From Acidobacteriaceae bacterium (GTDB lineage: Bacteria > Acidobacteriota > Terriglobia > Terriglobales > Acidobacteriaceae), in contig JAICYR010000010.1 in NCBI GenBank assembly GCA_025934135.1, forward strand, positions 1-38,777: a stretch of 38,777 nucleotides of DNA. Reading direction: 5' to 3'. The notes under the pieces are model-generated. The model was not told the DNA's origin. It made no database searches and was given only the letters and a program-made list of their open reading frames with translations. Shown here piece by piece: positions 19,601 through 29,432 of this stretch. Both the position numbers and the translations under genes were made by a program. Each line of letters begins with the position of its first letter. Within the stretch, counting starts at the first letter, position 1.

Positions 19601-22600
19601 ATGAGTTTCTTTCGGAGTCCCATCTCTGCGTTTAGATTCTGGGCGGCGGCCGGGCTGACGCTCCTCGTCGCTATAGCCATGATTTCCACTGCCCCAACCG
19701 CGCGGGCACAGTCAAGTAGCGCAACCCTCAGCGGGACGGTTCTCGACGTCACGGGGGCGATCGTTCCAGGCGCAACCGTCACTCTGAAAAACCAGGCGAC
19801 CGGCGACAAACGTGACGCAGTCAGCAACGGCGACGGCTTCTTCAACTTCGCCGCAGTCCCTCCCGGCACTTACACGGTCAGAGTCACAAGGCAGGGCTTC
19901 GCCGCCTGGCAGGCAGGCGGCATCGTCCTGTCGTCCGGCGATAACCGCAATGTGAGAGGAATCGCGCTGAAGGTTGGCGAGGCAGACCAGACCGTGTACG
20001 TCAGCGGCACCACCACTCAGATCACTCCGACGGACTCGGGCGACAAGTCGTTCACAATTGATCAGAAAATTCTGCAAAACGTGGCCATTGTGGGTCAGAA
20101 CGCGGCGGAATTCATCAAGATCATGCCCGGCATGGCCATGACAGGCGGCGCGGTGAACACGGCCTCGTTTGCGGCGCAGGACGAGCGCACAGGAAATGGC
20201 CCGGTGGGAAACTTTTCAGCCAATGGCCAGCGCACCGGGGCCCTCGACATTACGTCGGACGGCGCGCACATTATTGACCCGGGTTGCAATTGCGGCCAGG
20301 CTGAAAATACCAACACCGAGATGACCTCGGAAGTAACGGTGATGACCTCGAACTTCGGTGCGGATTCCGCAAAAGGCCCTGTGGTTATCAACACGGTCAG
20401 CAAATCCGGCACCCAGCAGTTCCATGGCGAGGCGTACTTGTACTCGCGCTATTACGTGCTGGATGCGAATGACTGGCTGGGCAACAACGCCGGTGTAAAT
20501 TCGCAGGGTCAGCCAATCGCGCCTCGGCCCCAGACCAAATACTTCTTCCCGGGGTTCCAGATTAGCGGACCGGTCATTATCCCCAAGACTAACTTTAATC
20601 ACAATCGCGATAAGCTCTTCTTCTTCTTCGGCACCGAGTATTACAAGCAGAACGTAAACAACGGCATCTACCATGCGGTGGTTCCGACGCAGGCCATGCG
20701 CGCGGGTGACTTTACTGACGCCGCATACATGAAGGACCTTCTGGGGTCTGCGATCAATAACGTGCCGAACAACGGCGGTCCTAATGGGAGCGGGTACAGC
20801 AATGGAATGATTAATCCCGGCCAGATCGATCCAAGCGGGCAGGCGCTGATGAACATTTACCCGCTGCCCAATACGAACCCCGCGGCCAACGGAGGCTACA
20901 ACTACATCAACTCCCAGACGCGTTACTCCAACATGATTCAGTACCGCGGCAAGGTCGATTACAGCATCAACAACTCAACTAAGATCTACGTGGAATACAA
21001 CCACCAGAACGATAGCGCGGAAGAAAGCCTCGACACGCTCTGGACGGGAAATGCCCAAAGCTGGGATGATCCCACTACTCCCTACCCGACGCCGATTGTC
21101 GAGACTTCCGACTCGGAAGTCATAACAGCAAACATGACCAAGGTGTTTACGCCAACCCTCACGAACGAGGTCGTCTTCAACTGGGTCTACCTGAACCTGC
21201 CGAACAGCTTCAAGGACCCGTCGAAAGTGGAGCGCGGAAGCCTGGGCATCAATTACAACATGCTCTTTAGTCATCCTGACGAAGCCAAGCTAATCTATCC
21301 TGAGCTGACCGGCTGGGGCGATGGTATCTCCAACCAGCTCAATTCTGGGTTCGAACTGAACGGAACGGTTTATGCCAAGAAGACGCTGCCTTCCGTTGCA
21401 GATAACGTAACAAAGGTCTGGAAAACCCATAGCCTGAAGTTTGGCTTCTACTGGGAACGCACCTGGAACTCGCAGCCCGGCAACTCTCCTGTGAATGGCG
21501 TAGCCGTGTTCAGCAACTGGGGTTCGAATACCAGCGGAAACGCCTATGCTGATATGCTGCTCGGTCAAACCACGCAGTATTCGGAGCAGAACTTCAACGT
21601 CGTTCCCGCCTTCCGCTACATCTCGACTGAGTTCTATGGTCAGGATTCGTGGAAGGTTTCCAGGAGGCTCACGTTGGATTTGGGCATTCGTCTGTCGCAC
21701 CTTGGACCCTGGGTTGACACCACCGGCTACGGCTTCGCCGCGTGGTATCCGGACCTCTACGCCAAGGGTGTTGGTGGTTCGGTTGGCGGAGGCACGTTCC
21801 CTGGCATCATGTGGCACAAGGTCAACCAATCCACTCCGCTCTCCGGCTCTTCGAGCAGGCTTCTCTTCTTCAACCCGCGCCTGGGGTTCGCATGGGATGT
21901 CACTGGTTCCGGTCATACCGTGTTGCGCGGCGGATACGGTATCTACCACTTTCATGACGAGCAGAACGTGCAGAACCCAGCATACGGAATCGTGCGCGGA
22001 TCGTTCTCGTCTCCGACGCTGTGGAGCCCGGCTTTCAGCCAACTTGCCCCACAGTCCGGAGGACTCGCGATTCCAAGCGCCGTTACCGCACTGGTGCCGG
22101 GCGATAATCATGAGCCGCAAACGCAGGATTGGAGCGTTACTGTGGCGGAAAGGGCGCCCTGGAACAGCCTCGTTGAGGTGGCGTATGTCGGGAACAAGTC
22201 TGACTATTTGAGCAATTACAACAACAACTTCGATCAGATCAACGATATAGATCAGAGCGCATTGTTCCAGAAATACGGCTGGCTGCCTGACTGCTATCCG
22301 TCGGGTGCCGCGACCGACGGCGGCGCCTGCGCTGCCAGCGGTGCGGATACCGGCTACAACTCGACCGATACTCAGAATGCTCGTCCGCTCGCCGCTTACG
22401 GCGGTTTAAAGCTGATTGATCATAAGATGTATTCGAACTACAACAGCTTGCAGGTGACCTGGAATAAGCAGCAAGGCCCCCTCACCTTTCTGACGAATTA
22501 CACCTTCTCCAAGGCACTCGGAATCCGAGGCGAGAACGGATCAGCAGTTGGCAACCCCACCGACCTTAGGAACAACTACGGAACGCTTCCCAGCAACCGT

Positions 22601-23257
22601 ACGAATATCTTCAACGTAGCGTACGTGTATCAACTCCCTAACCTCACTGCTTTCTCCAACCCTTTTACGAGACAAGTAGTGAACGGCTGGCAAATATCGG
22701 GAATTACGCAGTACCAAACCGGCGCGGATTTGCAGGCGGCTATCACTTCTAATTTCGGTTACACAGCCTACATTCCTGCCGGCACAACCTTCATGGGCAA
22801 GACAATTGATAAACCTGTCCAGGCGAGCGCGCAAAATGTGCTGGGCAGTCCCGATCTTACGGTGATGCCGAAGTTAATCTGTGACCCCCGTCACGGGCTC
22901 CACGCTCACCAATACGTAAACGGTAGTTGCTTTGCCAACTTTGCGACGCCAGGCCAGCAGGGGACCTATATCTTCCCAGCCATGGCTGGACCAGGGTTCT
23001 TCAACAGCGATCTCTCGGTAACCAAGAACTTCGTCTTCGGAAATTCCGAAAGTAAGAAGGTGCAGTTCCGGTTCTCGGGCTATAACTTCCTGAACCACCC
23101 GCTGCGTACTTTCAATACCAGCAGCGATCCGGGTCTAAGCCTCCAATTTGATCAGAATGGCAACCTCAAACAGCCCGCTCCGGGAGTGAATTTCGGGTAC
23201 GCCGACTACAAAGTGGGCCACCGAATCATGCAAGGGGAGGTCAAATTTAGCTGGTAG
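19601..23257 (+). CDS. Oar-like TonB-dependent outer-membrane receptor
   Basis: This 1218-residue protein has AGGAGG 6 bases before ATG 19601, which rules out an in-frame TTG at 19571. The signal peptide ends near ARA/Q36. Residues 39-133 form a carboxypeptidase-regulatory-like domain (SGTVLDVTGAIVPGATVTL). The plug is about 145-270 (FSANGQRTGALDITSDGAHI, then VINTVSKSGTQQFHGEAY), and the rest is a large beta-barrel ending in Trp (GEVKFSW), as outer-membrane proteins do. No N-terminal TonB box could be identified. Acidobacteriota carry many such receptors, thought to import oligosaccharides or other large ligands. It is transcribed from its own promoter with a LacI-like operator and is followed by a terminator hairpin. 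A CNC pair (Cys229, Cys231) lies in the plug. Confidence 0.92.
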   Translation: MSFFRSPISAFRFWAAAGLTLLVAIAMISTAPTARAQSSSATLSGTVLDVTGAIVPGATVTLKNQATGDKRDAVSNGDGFFNFAAVPPGTYTVRVTRQGFAAWQAGGIVLSSGDNRNVRGIALKVGEADQTVYVSGTTTQITPTDSGDKSFTIDQKILQNVAIVGQNAAEFIKIMPGMAMTGGAVNTASFAAQDERTGNGPVGNFSANGQRTGALDITSDGAHIIDPGCNCGQAENTNTEMTSEVTVMTSNFGADSAKGPVVINTVSKSGTQQFHGEAYLYSRYYVLDANDWLGNNAGVNSQGQPIAPRPQTKYFFPGFQISGPVIIPKTNFNHNRDKLFFFFGTEYYKQNVNNGIYHAVVPTQAMRAGDFTDAAYMKDLLGSAINNVPNNGGPNGSGYSNGMINPGQIDPSGQALMNIYPLPNTNPAANGGYNYINSQTRYSNMIQYRGKVDYSINNSTKIYVEYNHQNDSAEESLDTLWTGNAQSWDDPTTPYPTPIVETSDSEVITANMTKVFTPTLTNEVVFNWVYLNLPNSFKDPSKVERGSLGINYNMLFSHPDEAKLIYPELTGWGDGISNQLNSGFELNGTVYAKKTLPSVADNVTKVWKTHSLKFGFYWERTWNSQPGNSPVNGVAVFSNWGSNTSGNAYADMLLGQTTQYSEQNFNVVPAFRYISTEFYGQDSWKVSRRLTLDLGIRLSHLGPWVDTTGYGFAAWYPDLYAKGVGGSVGGGTFPGIMWHKVNQSTPLSGSSSRLLFFNPRLGFAWDVTGSGHTVLRGGYGIYHFHDEQNVQNPAYGIVRGSFSSPTLWSPAFSQLAPQSGGLAIPSAVTALVPGDNHEPQTQDWSVTVAERAPWNSLVEVAYVGNKSDYLSNYNNNFDQINDIDQSALFQKYGWLPDCYPSGAATDGGACAASGADTGYNSTDTQNARPLAAYGGLKLIDHKMYSNYNSLQVTWNKQQGPLTFLTNYTFSKALGIRGENGSAVGNPTDLRNNYGTLPSNRTNIFNVAYVYQLPNLTAFSNPFTRQVVNGWQISGITQYQTGADLQAAITSNFGYTAYIPAGTTFMGKTIDKPVQASAQNVLGSPDLTVMPKLICDPRHGLHAHQYVNGSCFANFATPGQQGTYIFPAMAGPGFFNSDLSVTKNFVFGNSESKKVQFRFSGYNFLNHPLRTFNTSSDPGLSLQFDQNGNLKQPAPGVNFGYADYKVGHRIMQGEVKFSW

Positions 23258-23312
23258 ACCTCAACCCGGCGTCCTCGTCGCGGCGTTCCCGCGCGAGACT
23301 TCAACCATCACG

Positions 23313-23343
23313 AGGGCGGCCATAGAGCCGCCCTTCACTTTTG
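23313..23343 (+). terminator. Intrinsic terminator after the TonB receptor
   Basis: An 8-bp GC-rich stem (AGGGCGGC at 23313-23320 with GCCGCCCT at 23327-23334) has a 6-base loop and is followed by TCACTTTTGG. The T-run is interrupted but the stem is strong, and it lies 55 bases after the receptor stop. Confidence 0.7.
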
Positions 23344-23377
23344 GAGTATTACGAGTACGTTAAAGGATTTCTAAAAG

Positions 23378-25303
23378 ATGGGGCGACTTTTGTGGTCAGG
23401 TAGTATGTGCGGACTACTGCTTGCGTGCGCGTTCAGCTTGGGTTCGAGCGCGATAACTTCGGGGCAGGATGTCGCCCCGGCCCCGGCGGCGAACAAAAAC
23501 TTCAAAGTTGCGGTTTACATTCCCGTGAGCATTGTGGAGCGGATGCGCGATCCGCAGTATCTGGACTCCACCTGGAAGCAGATCTCCGCTGGCGTGAAGG
23601 TGGACAAGGTCTACATCGAGACCTACCGCAGCCGGGAGATGGCCGATGGGCCGCTCATTGAGAGCGTGAAGAAATTCTTCGAGAACCACGGAGTTCAGGT
23701 GGCAGGCGGCATCGCATACAGCGACCGCGATGCGGGCCAGTTCCGCTCTTTCGTCTTCACCAACCCCGCGGACCGCGCGTATGTGAAACAGGTTGCGGAG
23801 TTCACCGCGAAGCACTTCAACGAAATCATCCTCGACGACTTTTTCTTCAACAACACCAAGGACCCTTCAGACATCGCGGCCAAGGGCAATCAAAGCTGGT
23901 CCGAGTTTCGGCTGAAGCTGATGGACGAGGTCTCGCGCGACCTGATTGCGGACGCAGCGCGAAAAGTGAATCCCAAGGTAAAGATCATCATCAAGTTCCC
24001 CAATTGGTATCCGTCCTTCCAGGGGAATGGCTATGACCTGGCCGTAGAGCCCACGATCTTCAGCGGCATCTACACCGGCACGGAGACGCGCGACCCTGTG
24101 ATTACCGATCAGCAGCTCCAGCAATACGAGAGCTACGAGATCGTCCGTTACTTCGACAATGTCGCGCCTGGTCGTAACGGCGGCGGCTGGGTGGACACGT
24201 TCAGTATCCGTTACGTGGATCGCTATGCCGAGCAGTTATGGGACACAATGCTCGCCAAGGCGCCGCAGATCATGCTGTTCGAGTACTCGAATCTACTGCT
24301 GCCGGCGCAGCCAGGAGATCGCGGCGCGTGGACAGATATGCATACCAGCTTCGACTACCAAGCCTGGTGGCCGCATTCCACTCCCGACTTCGCCGCGGTT
24401 GCGGGCAAGGCCCTCAATGAGGTTGATCAGGTTATCGGAAAGCTTGGCAATCCAGTTGGAGTTGCCGTCTACCGCCCGTTGAATTCGACGGGCGAGGACT
24501 ATCTGGCGAACTATCTGGGCGAGATTGGTATTCCCGTGGAAATGGTTCCGCATTTTCCCACGCAGGCCAAGACCGTTTTGCTGACCGCCGCCGCCGCGCA
24601 TGATCCGAACATTCTCGCGGAGATCAAGGCACACCTGATGGCGGGCGGCAATGTCGTGATCACCACCGGGCTGCTGAAGAAAATGTCGGAACAGATCGCG
24701 CAAATATGTGAGCTGCGTGTGCCGGGAAATCAGCTTCTGCCGACGGAGTACTGGGGCGCGTATGGCGCCGGCAATGGCGCCAACCTGGGGACGTCCGATC
24801 CGCTAATGGTGCCGGAGGTGGACTACTTCACCAATGACGCGTGGCCTTTGGTGCGCGGAACGGCCAATGGACACGGTGCTCCCCTGCTGCTCATGGATCG
24901 CTACGGAAAGGGAGTCCTGTACGCGCTGACCATCCCTGATAACTTCAACGATCTGTATCGGCTGCCTCGGGGTGTGCTGACTGCGCTGCGGGGCTACATC
25001 GGCGGGGAACTGCCAGAGACAATGGATGCACCCAGCCAGGTGAGCCTGATGGAGTACGACAACAAAACGTTCGTGGTGCAGTCGTTCCGGGACAAGCCCA
25101 TCGTGGTGACGGTCTGGGTAAAGGGCACAGCGAACGAAATACGAAATCTGGTCACCGGCGAAATGGTGCAGGCGAGCTCTCCCCAAACGGCCGCACATCC
25201 GGGGGAATATCGCGGAATTCCAGGCACGGAGCAGCGGACCAGCTTCCAAATCAAGGTGCAACCGCATAGCTTTGTGGCGTTCACTATGGCCCGCACCCAG
25301 TAA
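23378..25303 (+). CDS. Exported glycosidase-like protein of unrecognised family
   Basis: This 641-residue protein has an N-terminal export signal. A cysteine in LLLACAFS could make it a lipoprotein, but the lipobox is imperfect. The first 320 residues read like a TIM barrel: strands FKVAVYIPVSI (42-52), KVDKVYIETYR (74-84), VQVAGGIAYSDRD, EIILDDFFFNN (149-159), KVKIIIKFPNWYP (200-212) and IMLFEYSN. Asp153/Asp154 at the end of the fourth strand and nearby acids such as Glu224 are candidate active-site residues. Residues about 360-460 look like the glutamine-amidotransferase-like domain seen in GH42-type enzymes (VLLTAAAAHDPNILAEIKAHLMAGG), followed by a beta C-terminus. I do not recognise the family, and an extracytoplasmic glycoside hydrolase is an inference. 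It has an AAAGGA ribosome binding site and lies between the receptor terminator and the second tRNA fragment. Confidence 0.6.
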   Translation: MGRLLWSGSMCGLLLACAFSLGSSAITSGQDVAPAPAANKNFKVAVYIPVSIVERMRDPQYLDSTWKQISAGVKVDKVYIETYRSREMADGPLIESVKKFFENHGVQVAGGIAYSDRDAGQFRSFVFTNPADRAYVKQVAEFTAKHFNEIILDDFFFNNTKDPSDIAAKGNQSWSEFRLKLMDEVSRDLIADAARKVNPKVKIIIKFPNWYPSFQGNGYDLAVEPTIFSGIYTGTETRDPVITDQQLQQYESYEIVRYFDNVAPGRNGGGWVDTFSIRYVDRYAEQLWDTMLAKAPQIMLFEYSNLLLPAQPGDRGAWTDMHTSFDYQAWWPHSTPDFAAVAGKALNEVDQVIGKLGNPVGVAVYRPLNSTGEDYLANYLGEIGIPVEMVPHFPTQAKTVLLTAAAAHDPNILAEIKAHLMAGGNVVITTGLLKKMSEQIAQICELRVPGNQLLPTEYWGAYGAGNGANLGTSDPLMVPEVDYFTNDAWPLVRGTANGHGAPLLLMDRYGKGVLYALTIPDNFNDLYRLPRGVLTALRGYIGGELPETMDAPSQVSLMEYDNKTFVVQSFRDKPIVVTVWVKGTANEIRNLVTGEMVQASSPQTAAHPGEYRGIPGTEQRTSFQIKVQPHSFVAFTMARTQ

Positions 25304-25325
25304 CAGCGACTCGCAGCACGGATGT

Positions 25326-25353
25326 ACGGGTTCAAATCCCGTCGGGAACGCCA
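25326..25353 (+). repeat. tRNA 3'-end fragment, direct repeat copy 2
   Basis: These 28 bases repeat 113-140 in the same orientation with one change (G134 corresponds to A25347). They have the same T-arm, the acceptor strand CGGGAAC, G and CCA. No D-arm or anticodon arm lies upstream, because the coding sequence of the preceding gene ends only 22 bases before. This copy is again a fragment. With copy 1 it delimits about 25.2 kb. Confidence 0.7.
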
Positions 25354-25431
25354 AGCGTCGGCACACCCGATGCGCCTAACCACTTTTATAGGAGAGCCCA
25401 TTGAGTGAGCCTTGGGAATTCAGAGTTCTAT

Positions 25432-25452
25432 CCAAAACCGATCGCCGATCGG
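25432..25452 (-). terminator. Intrinsic terminator of the sugar symporter gene
   Basis: Read on the minus strand, a 6-bp stem CCGATC/GATCGG with a GGC loop is followed by TTTTGG. It starts 6 bases after the symporter stop. The stem is short but well placed. Confidence 0.6.
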
Positions 25453-25458
25453 CGTCAG

Positions 25459-26790
25459 TCAACGAGCAGACACCGGAAGCAGTCCGGCTGGTTGCCGGAA
25501 GCTGAACCAGGCCACAAAAACGTAAGCGGCTAGTGGAACTAGATAGGCGACTGCTCCGCTGCCGGTGGTCTCGCCGATCCAGCCCATGAGCGGCGTGAGG
25601 ACCGCCCCGCCGACAATAGCCATGACAATGAGTGAGGCCCCCAGCTTGGCGTTGGAACCGAGGTCCTTGATGCCGAACACGAAGATGGTGGGGTACATGA
25701 CCGACATGAAAAAGCTGGTGAGGAAAATGGCCCAGAGTCCGATCCAGCCGGGAGCGAGAACGCCGATGGCCACAAGCGCGACGTTGCATAGGCTGTAGAC
25801 GCCCATCAGCCGGCCGGGCGGAATGAAGCGCATAAGCCATGCGGAGACGAACCGTCCAATGGCGAAAGCGGCGAGGGTTCCGGTAAGCAGGTAGCCGGCG
25901 GTTTTTTCCGGCTGGTGCGCGTACTGCTGGACGTAGGGGATGAAGTAGCTCCAGGTGCCGACTTGCGCTCCCACGTAGAGGAACTGGGCGATGACGGCGA
26001 AGAGCAGATTGGGATGGCGGAGCAGCGCGGGCGAGGGAAGCGCGTGGCCCTGAGGGTTGTCTTGCTCGCCTTCGCCCGCCAAGACGGGAAATCGGGTGAA
26101 AGCGATGACGATTGCCCAGGCCCACACGATGATTCCCAGGACGACGTAGGGATGGACCACGCGCATGGTTTCCGAGTGAAGATAGGCACTGTATTCGCCG
26201 AGGGCCTTGAAATGCGCGATCTGGGGCGCAGTCAATTCGATTCCGGAAAAGATGAACACAGTGCCGAGAAGGACCCCCGCGATGGAGCCGAGCGGGTTAA
26301 AGGCCTGGGAAAAGTTCAGGCGGCGCTCAGAGGTTTCCGGCGGCCCGAATTGCGCGATGAAGGGATTGGCGGCGGTTTCAAGAAATGAAAGGCCCGCAGC
26401 TACGATGAAGAGCGCGATGAGGAAGAAGGAATACCGGTCGACAATGGCCGCGGGCCAGAAGAGAATGGCCCCGGTCCCGAAAAGCGCCAGCCCGGTCAGA
26501 AATCCGGTCTTATAACCCGAACGGCGCATGAGCATCGCGGCAGGGATGGCGAAAACGAAATAGCCAAGATAAAAGGCGAACTGCACCAGTCCCGCCTGAA
26601 GCCGCGAGAGAGCGAAGGACGTCATGAACTGGCGAATGAGAACGTCGTTCAGGTTGTTGGGCACGGCCCAGAGGAAGAAGAGTCCCGTGACGAGGAAGAA
26701 GGGAAATAGTTGACCAGTTGGCAGGAAGGATTTTGCTGACGATGGAGTGGGCTTACGGCCCGCCGCGGAGCCGGCCTTAGATGCGGACAT
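25459..26790 (-). CDS. fucP: FucP-type L-fucose:H+ symporter (MFS)
   Basis: This 443-residue, twelve-helix major facilitator protein is of the FucP/GluP subfamily. Signature segments are FFLWAVPNNLNDVLIRQFM at the first helix and FLETAANPFIAQFGPPETS in the middle, followed by the RLNFSQAFNPLGS stretch. These are hallmarks of fucose, glucose and galactose symporters in this group. The ATG at 26790 is chosen over an in-frame GTG at 26805 because GGGAGAG precedes it. It is divergent from a gene set that fits L-fucose catabolism, which supports L-fucose as substrate. The subfamily also includes glucose/galactose and N-acetylglucosamine carriers, so the substrate rests on context. Confidence 0.85.
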   Translation of the reverse strand: MSASKAGSAAGRKPTPSSAKSFLPTGQLFPFFLVTGLFFLWAVPNNLNDVLIRQFMTSFALSRLQAGLVQFAFYLGYFVFAIPAAMLMRRSGYKTGFLTGLALFGTGAILFWPAAIVDRYSFFLIALFIVAAGLSFLETAANPFIAQFGPPETSERRLNFSQAFNPLGSIAGVLLGTVFIFSGIELTAPQIAHFKALGEYSAYLHSETMRVVHPYVVLGIIVWAWAIVIAFTRFPVLAGEGEQDNPQGHALPSPALLRHPNLLFAVIAQFLYVGAQVGTWSYFIPYVQQYAHQPEKTAGYLLTGTLAAFAIGRFVSAWLMRFIPPGRLMGVYSLCNVALVAIGVLAPGWIGLWAIFLTSFFMSVMYPTIFVFGIKDLGSNAKLGASLIVMAIVGGAVLTPLMGWIGETTGSGAVAYLVPLAAYVFVAWFSFRQPAGLLPVSAR

Positions 26791-26942
26791 TCGTCTCTCT
26801 CCCACCTTTTCAGGGCCCGTCCAGGCGCGGCATATTCTTGCTAATTCATCCGCTGCTGCATAAAGTAAAGTCCGGGTTCAACTATTTGCAAATCATACAT
26901 TGAGCTGAGAAATACCCTAAAACGGAGGAGAGGACTTCGGGA
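26791..26942. promoter_or_regulatory. Divergent control region of symporter and catabolic genes
   Basis: This 152-base gap separates the minus-strand symporter from the plus-strand hydrolase, so both promoters should lie here. A perfect 10-base palindrome ATTTGCAAAT at 26884-26893 sits about 50 bases before the plus-strand start and is a possible operator. I could not identify a well-spaced -35/-10 pair on either strand. No regulator gene is present nearby. Confidence 0.35.
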
Positions 26943-27791
26943 ATGCGGCTGGTGAACTTCCGGAGAGGAAACCGGATTGAATTTGGAGTGGAGCGGGACG
27001 GGTTTGTTCGCTCGCTGGCGAGTGCGGGATATGGCAGCGACGCAGAATTTTTCGCCGGCGGCGCGAAGGCGCTGGAAGCGGCGCGGGCGTTGACGGCGCA
27101 GGCAGATGCGGAACAGGTCCGGTTGGAAGATGTGCAGCTTATGGCTCCGGTCCTGCGGCCCGGAAAAATTCTGTGCGTTGGATTGAACTATCGTGACCAT
27201 GCGATTGAGTCCAACATGACGATACCCGAGGTGCCGACGATTTTTCTGAAGCTGCCGAACGCCGTGACCGGGCCGGATACGGAAATCATACTGCCGCAAA
27301 ACTCGACCCAACCCGACTATGAGGCGGAACTGGCGGCAGTGATCGGGCGCGGCGGCAAAAACGTCAGACGCGAGGACTGGAAGCAACACGTTCTGGGCTA
27401 CACGATTTTGAATGATGTGAGCGCGCGCGACGTGCAGCTTGCCACCTCGCAGTGGACTCTGGGCAAGAGCTTCGATACTTTCGCGCCGCTGGGCCCCGCG
27501 ATTGTCACCACGGACGAGATCGAAGACCCGCACACACTGGACATTGAATTATCGATCAATGGCGAGGTGCTACAGCGCTCGAACACCCGGCACCTGATTT
27601 TTAAACTGCCGGACCTGATCGCGCACCTGTCTTCCGTAATTTCTCTGGAGCCTGGAGACATTATCAGTACGGGAACCCCGGCGGGCGTGGGACTGGGGCG
27701 GACGCCGAAGCGCTGGCTCAAGCCGGGCGAAACCATCACCATAAGCATCGAGCGCCTCGGCAAACTCATCAACCGCACCGTAGCGGCGTGA
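26943..27791 (+). CDS. FAH-family hydrolase, probably 2,4-diketo-3-deoxy-L-fuconate hydrolase
   Basis: This 282-residue fumarylacetoacetate-hydrolase-family protein is of usual length. Metal-binding residues are visible: Glu127 and Glu129 in DYEAELAAVIG, and Asp158 in NDVSARDVQ. Lys175 lies in GKSFDTFAPLGP. Family members cleave or hydrate beta-diketo or 2-keto acids using Mg2+ or Mn2+. In the non-phosphorylative L-fucose route one of them splits 2,4-diketo-3-deoxy-L-fuconate into pyruvate and L-lactate, which fits the neighbouring dehydratase, SDR and lutABC genes. Ureidoglycolate lyase and fumarylpyruvate hydrolase look similar, so the assignment is contextual. An AGAGGA ribosome binding site lies 8 bases before the ATG. 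It is the first gene of the plus-strand catabolic unit. Confidence 0.8.
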   Translation: MRLVNFRRGNRIEFGVERDGFVRSLASAGYGSDAEFFAGGAKALEAARALTAQADAEQVRLEDVQLMAPVLRPGKILCVGLNYRDHAIESNMTIPEVPTIFLKLPNAVTGPDTEIILPQNSTQPDYEAELAAVIGRGGKNVRREDWKQHVLGYTILNDVSARDVQLATSQWTLGKSFDTFAPLGPAIVTTDEIEDPHTLDIELSINGEVLQRSNTRHLIFKLPDLIAHLSSVISLEPGDIISTGTPAGVGLGRTPKRWLKPGETITISIERLGKLINRTVAA

Positions 27792-27828
27792 ACACAAAGT
27801 TCTCGCTGGAAGGAAGGTCATTCTTCAA

Positions 27829-29410
<1,582 letters not shown>

Positions 29411-29432
29411 AATCTGCTCCAAGGATCTGACC

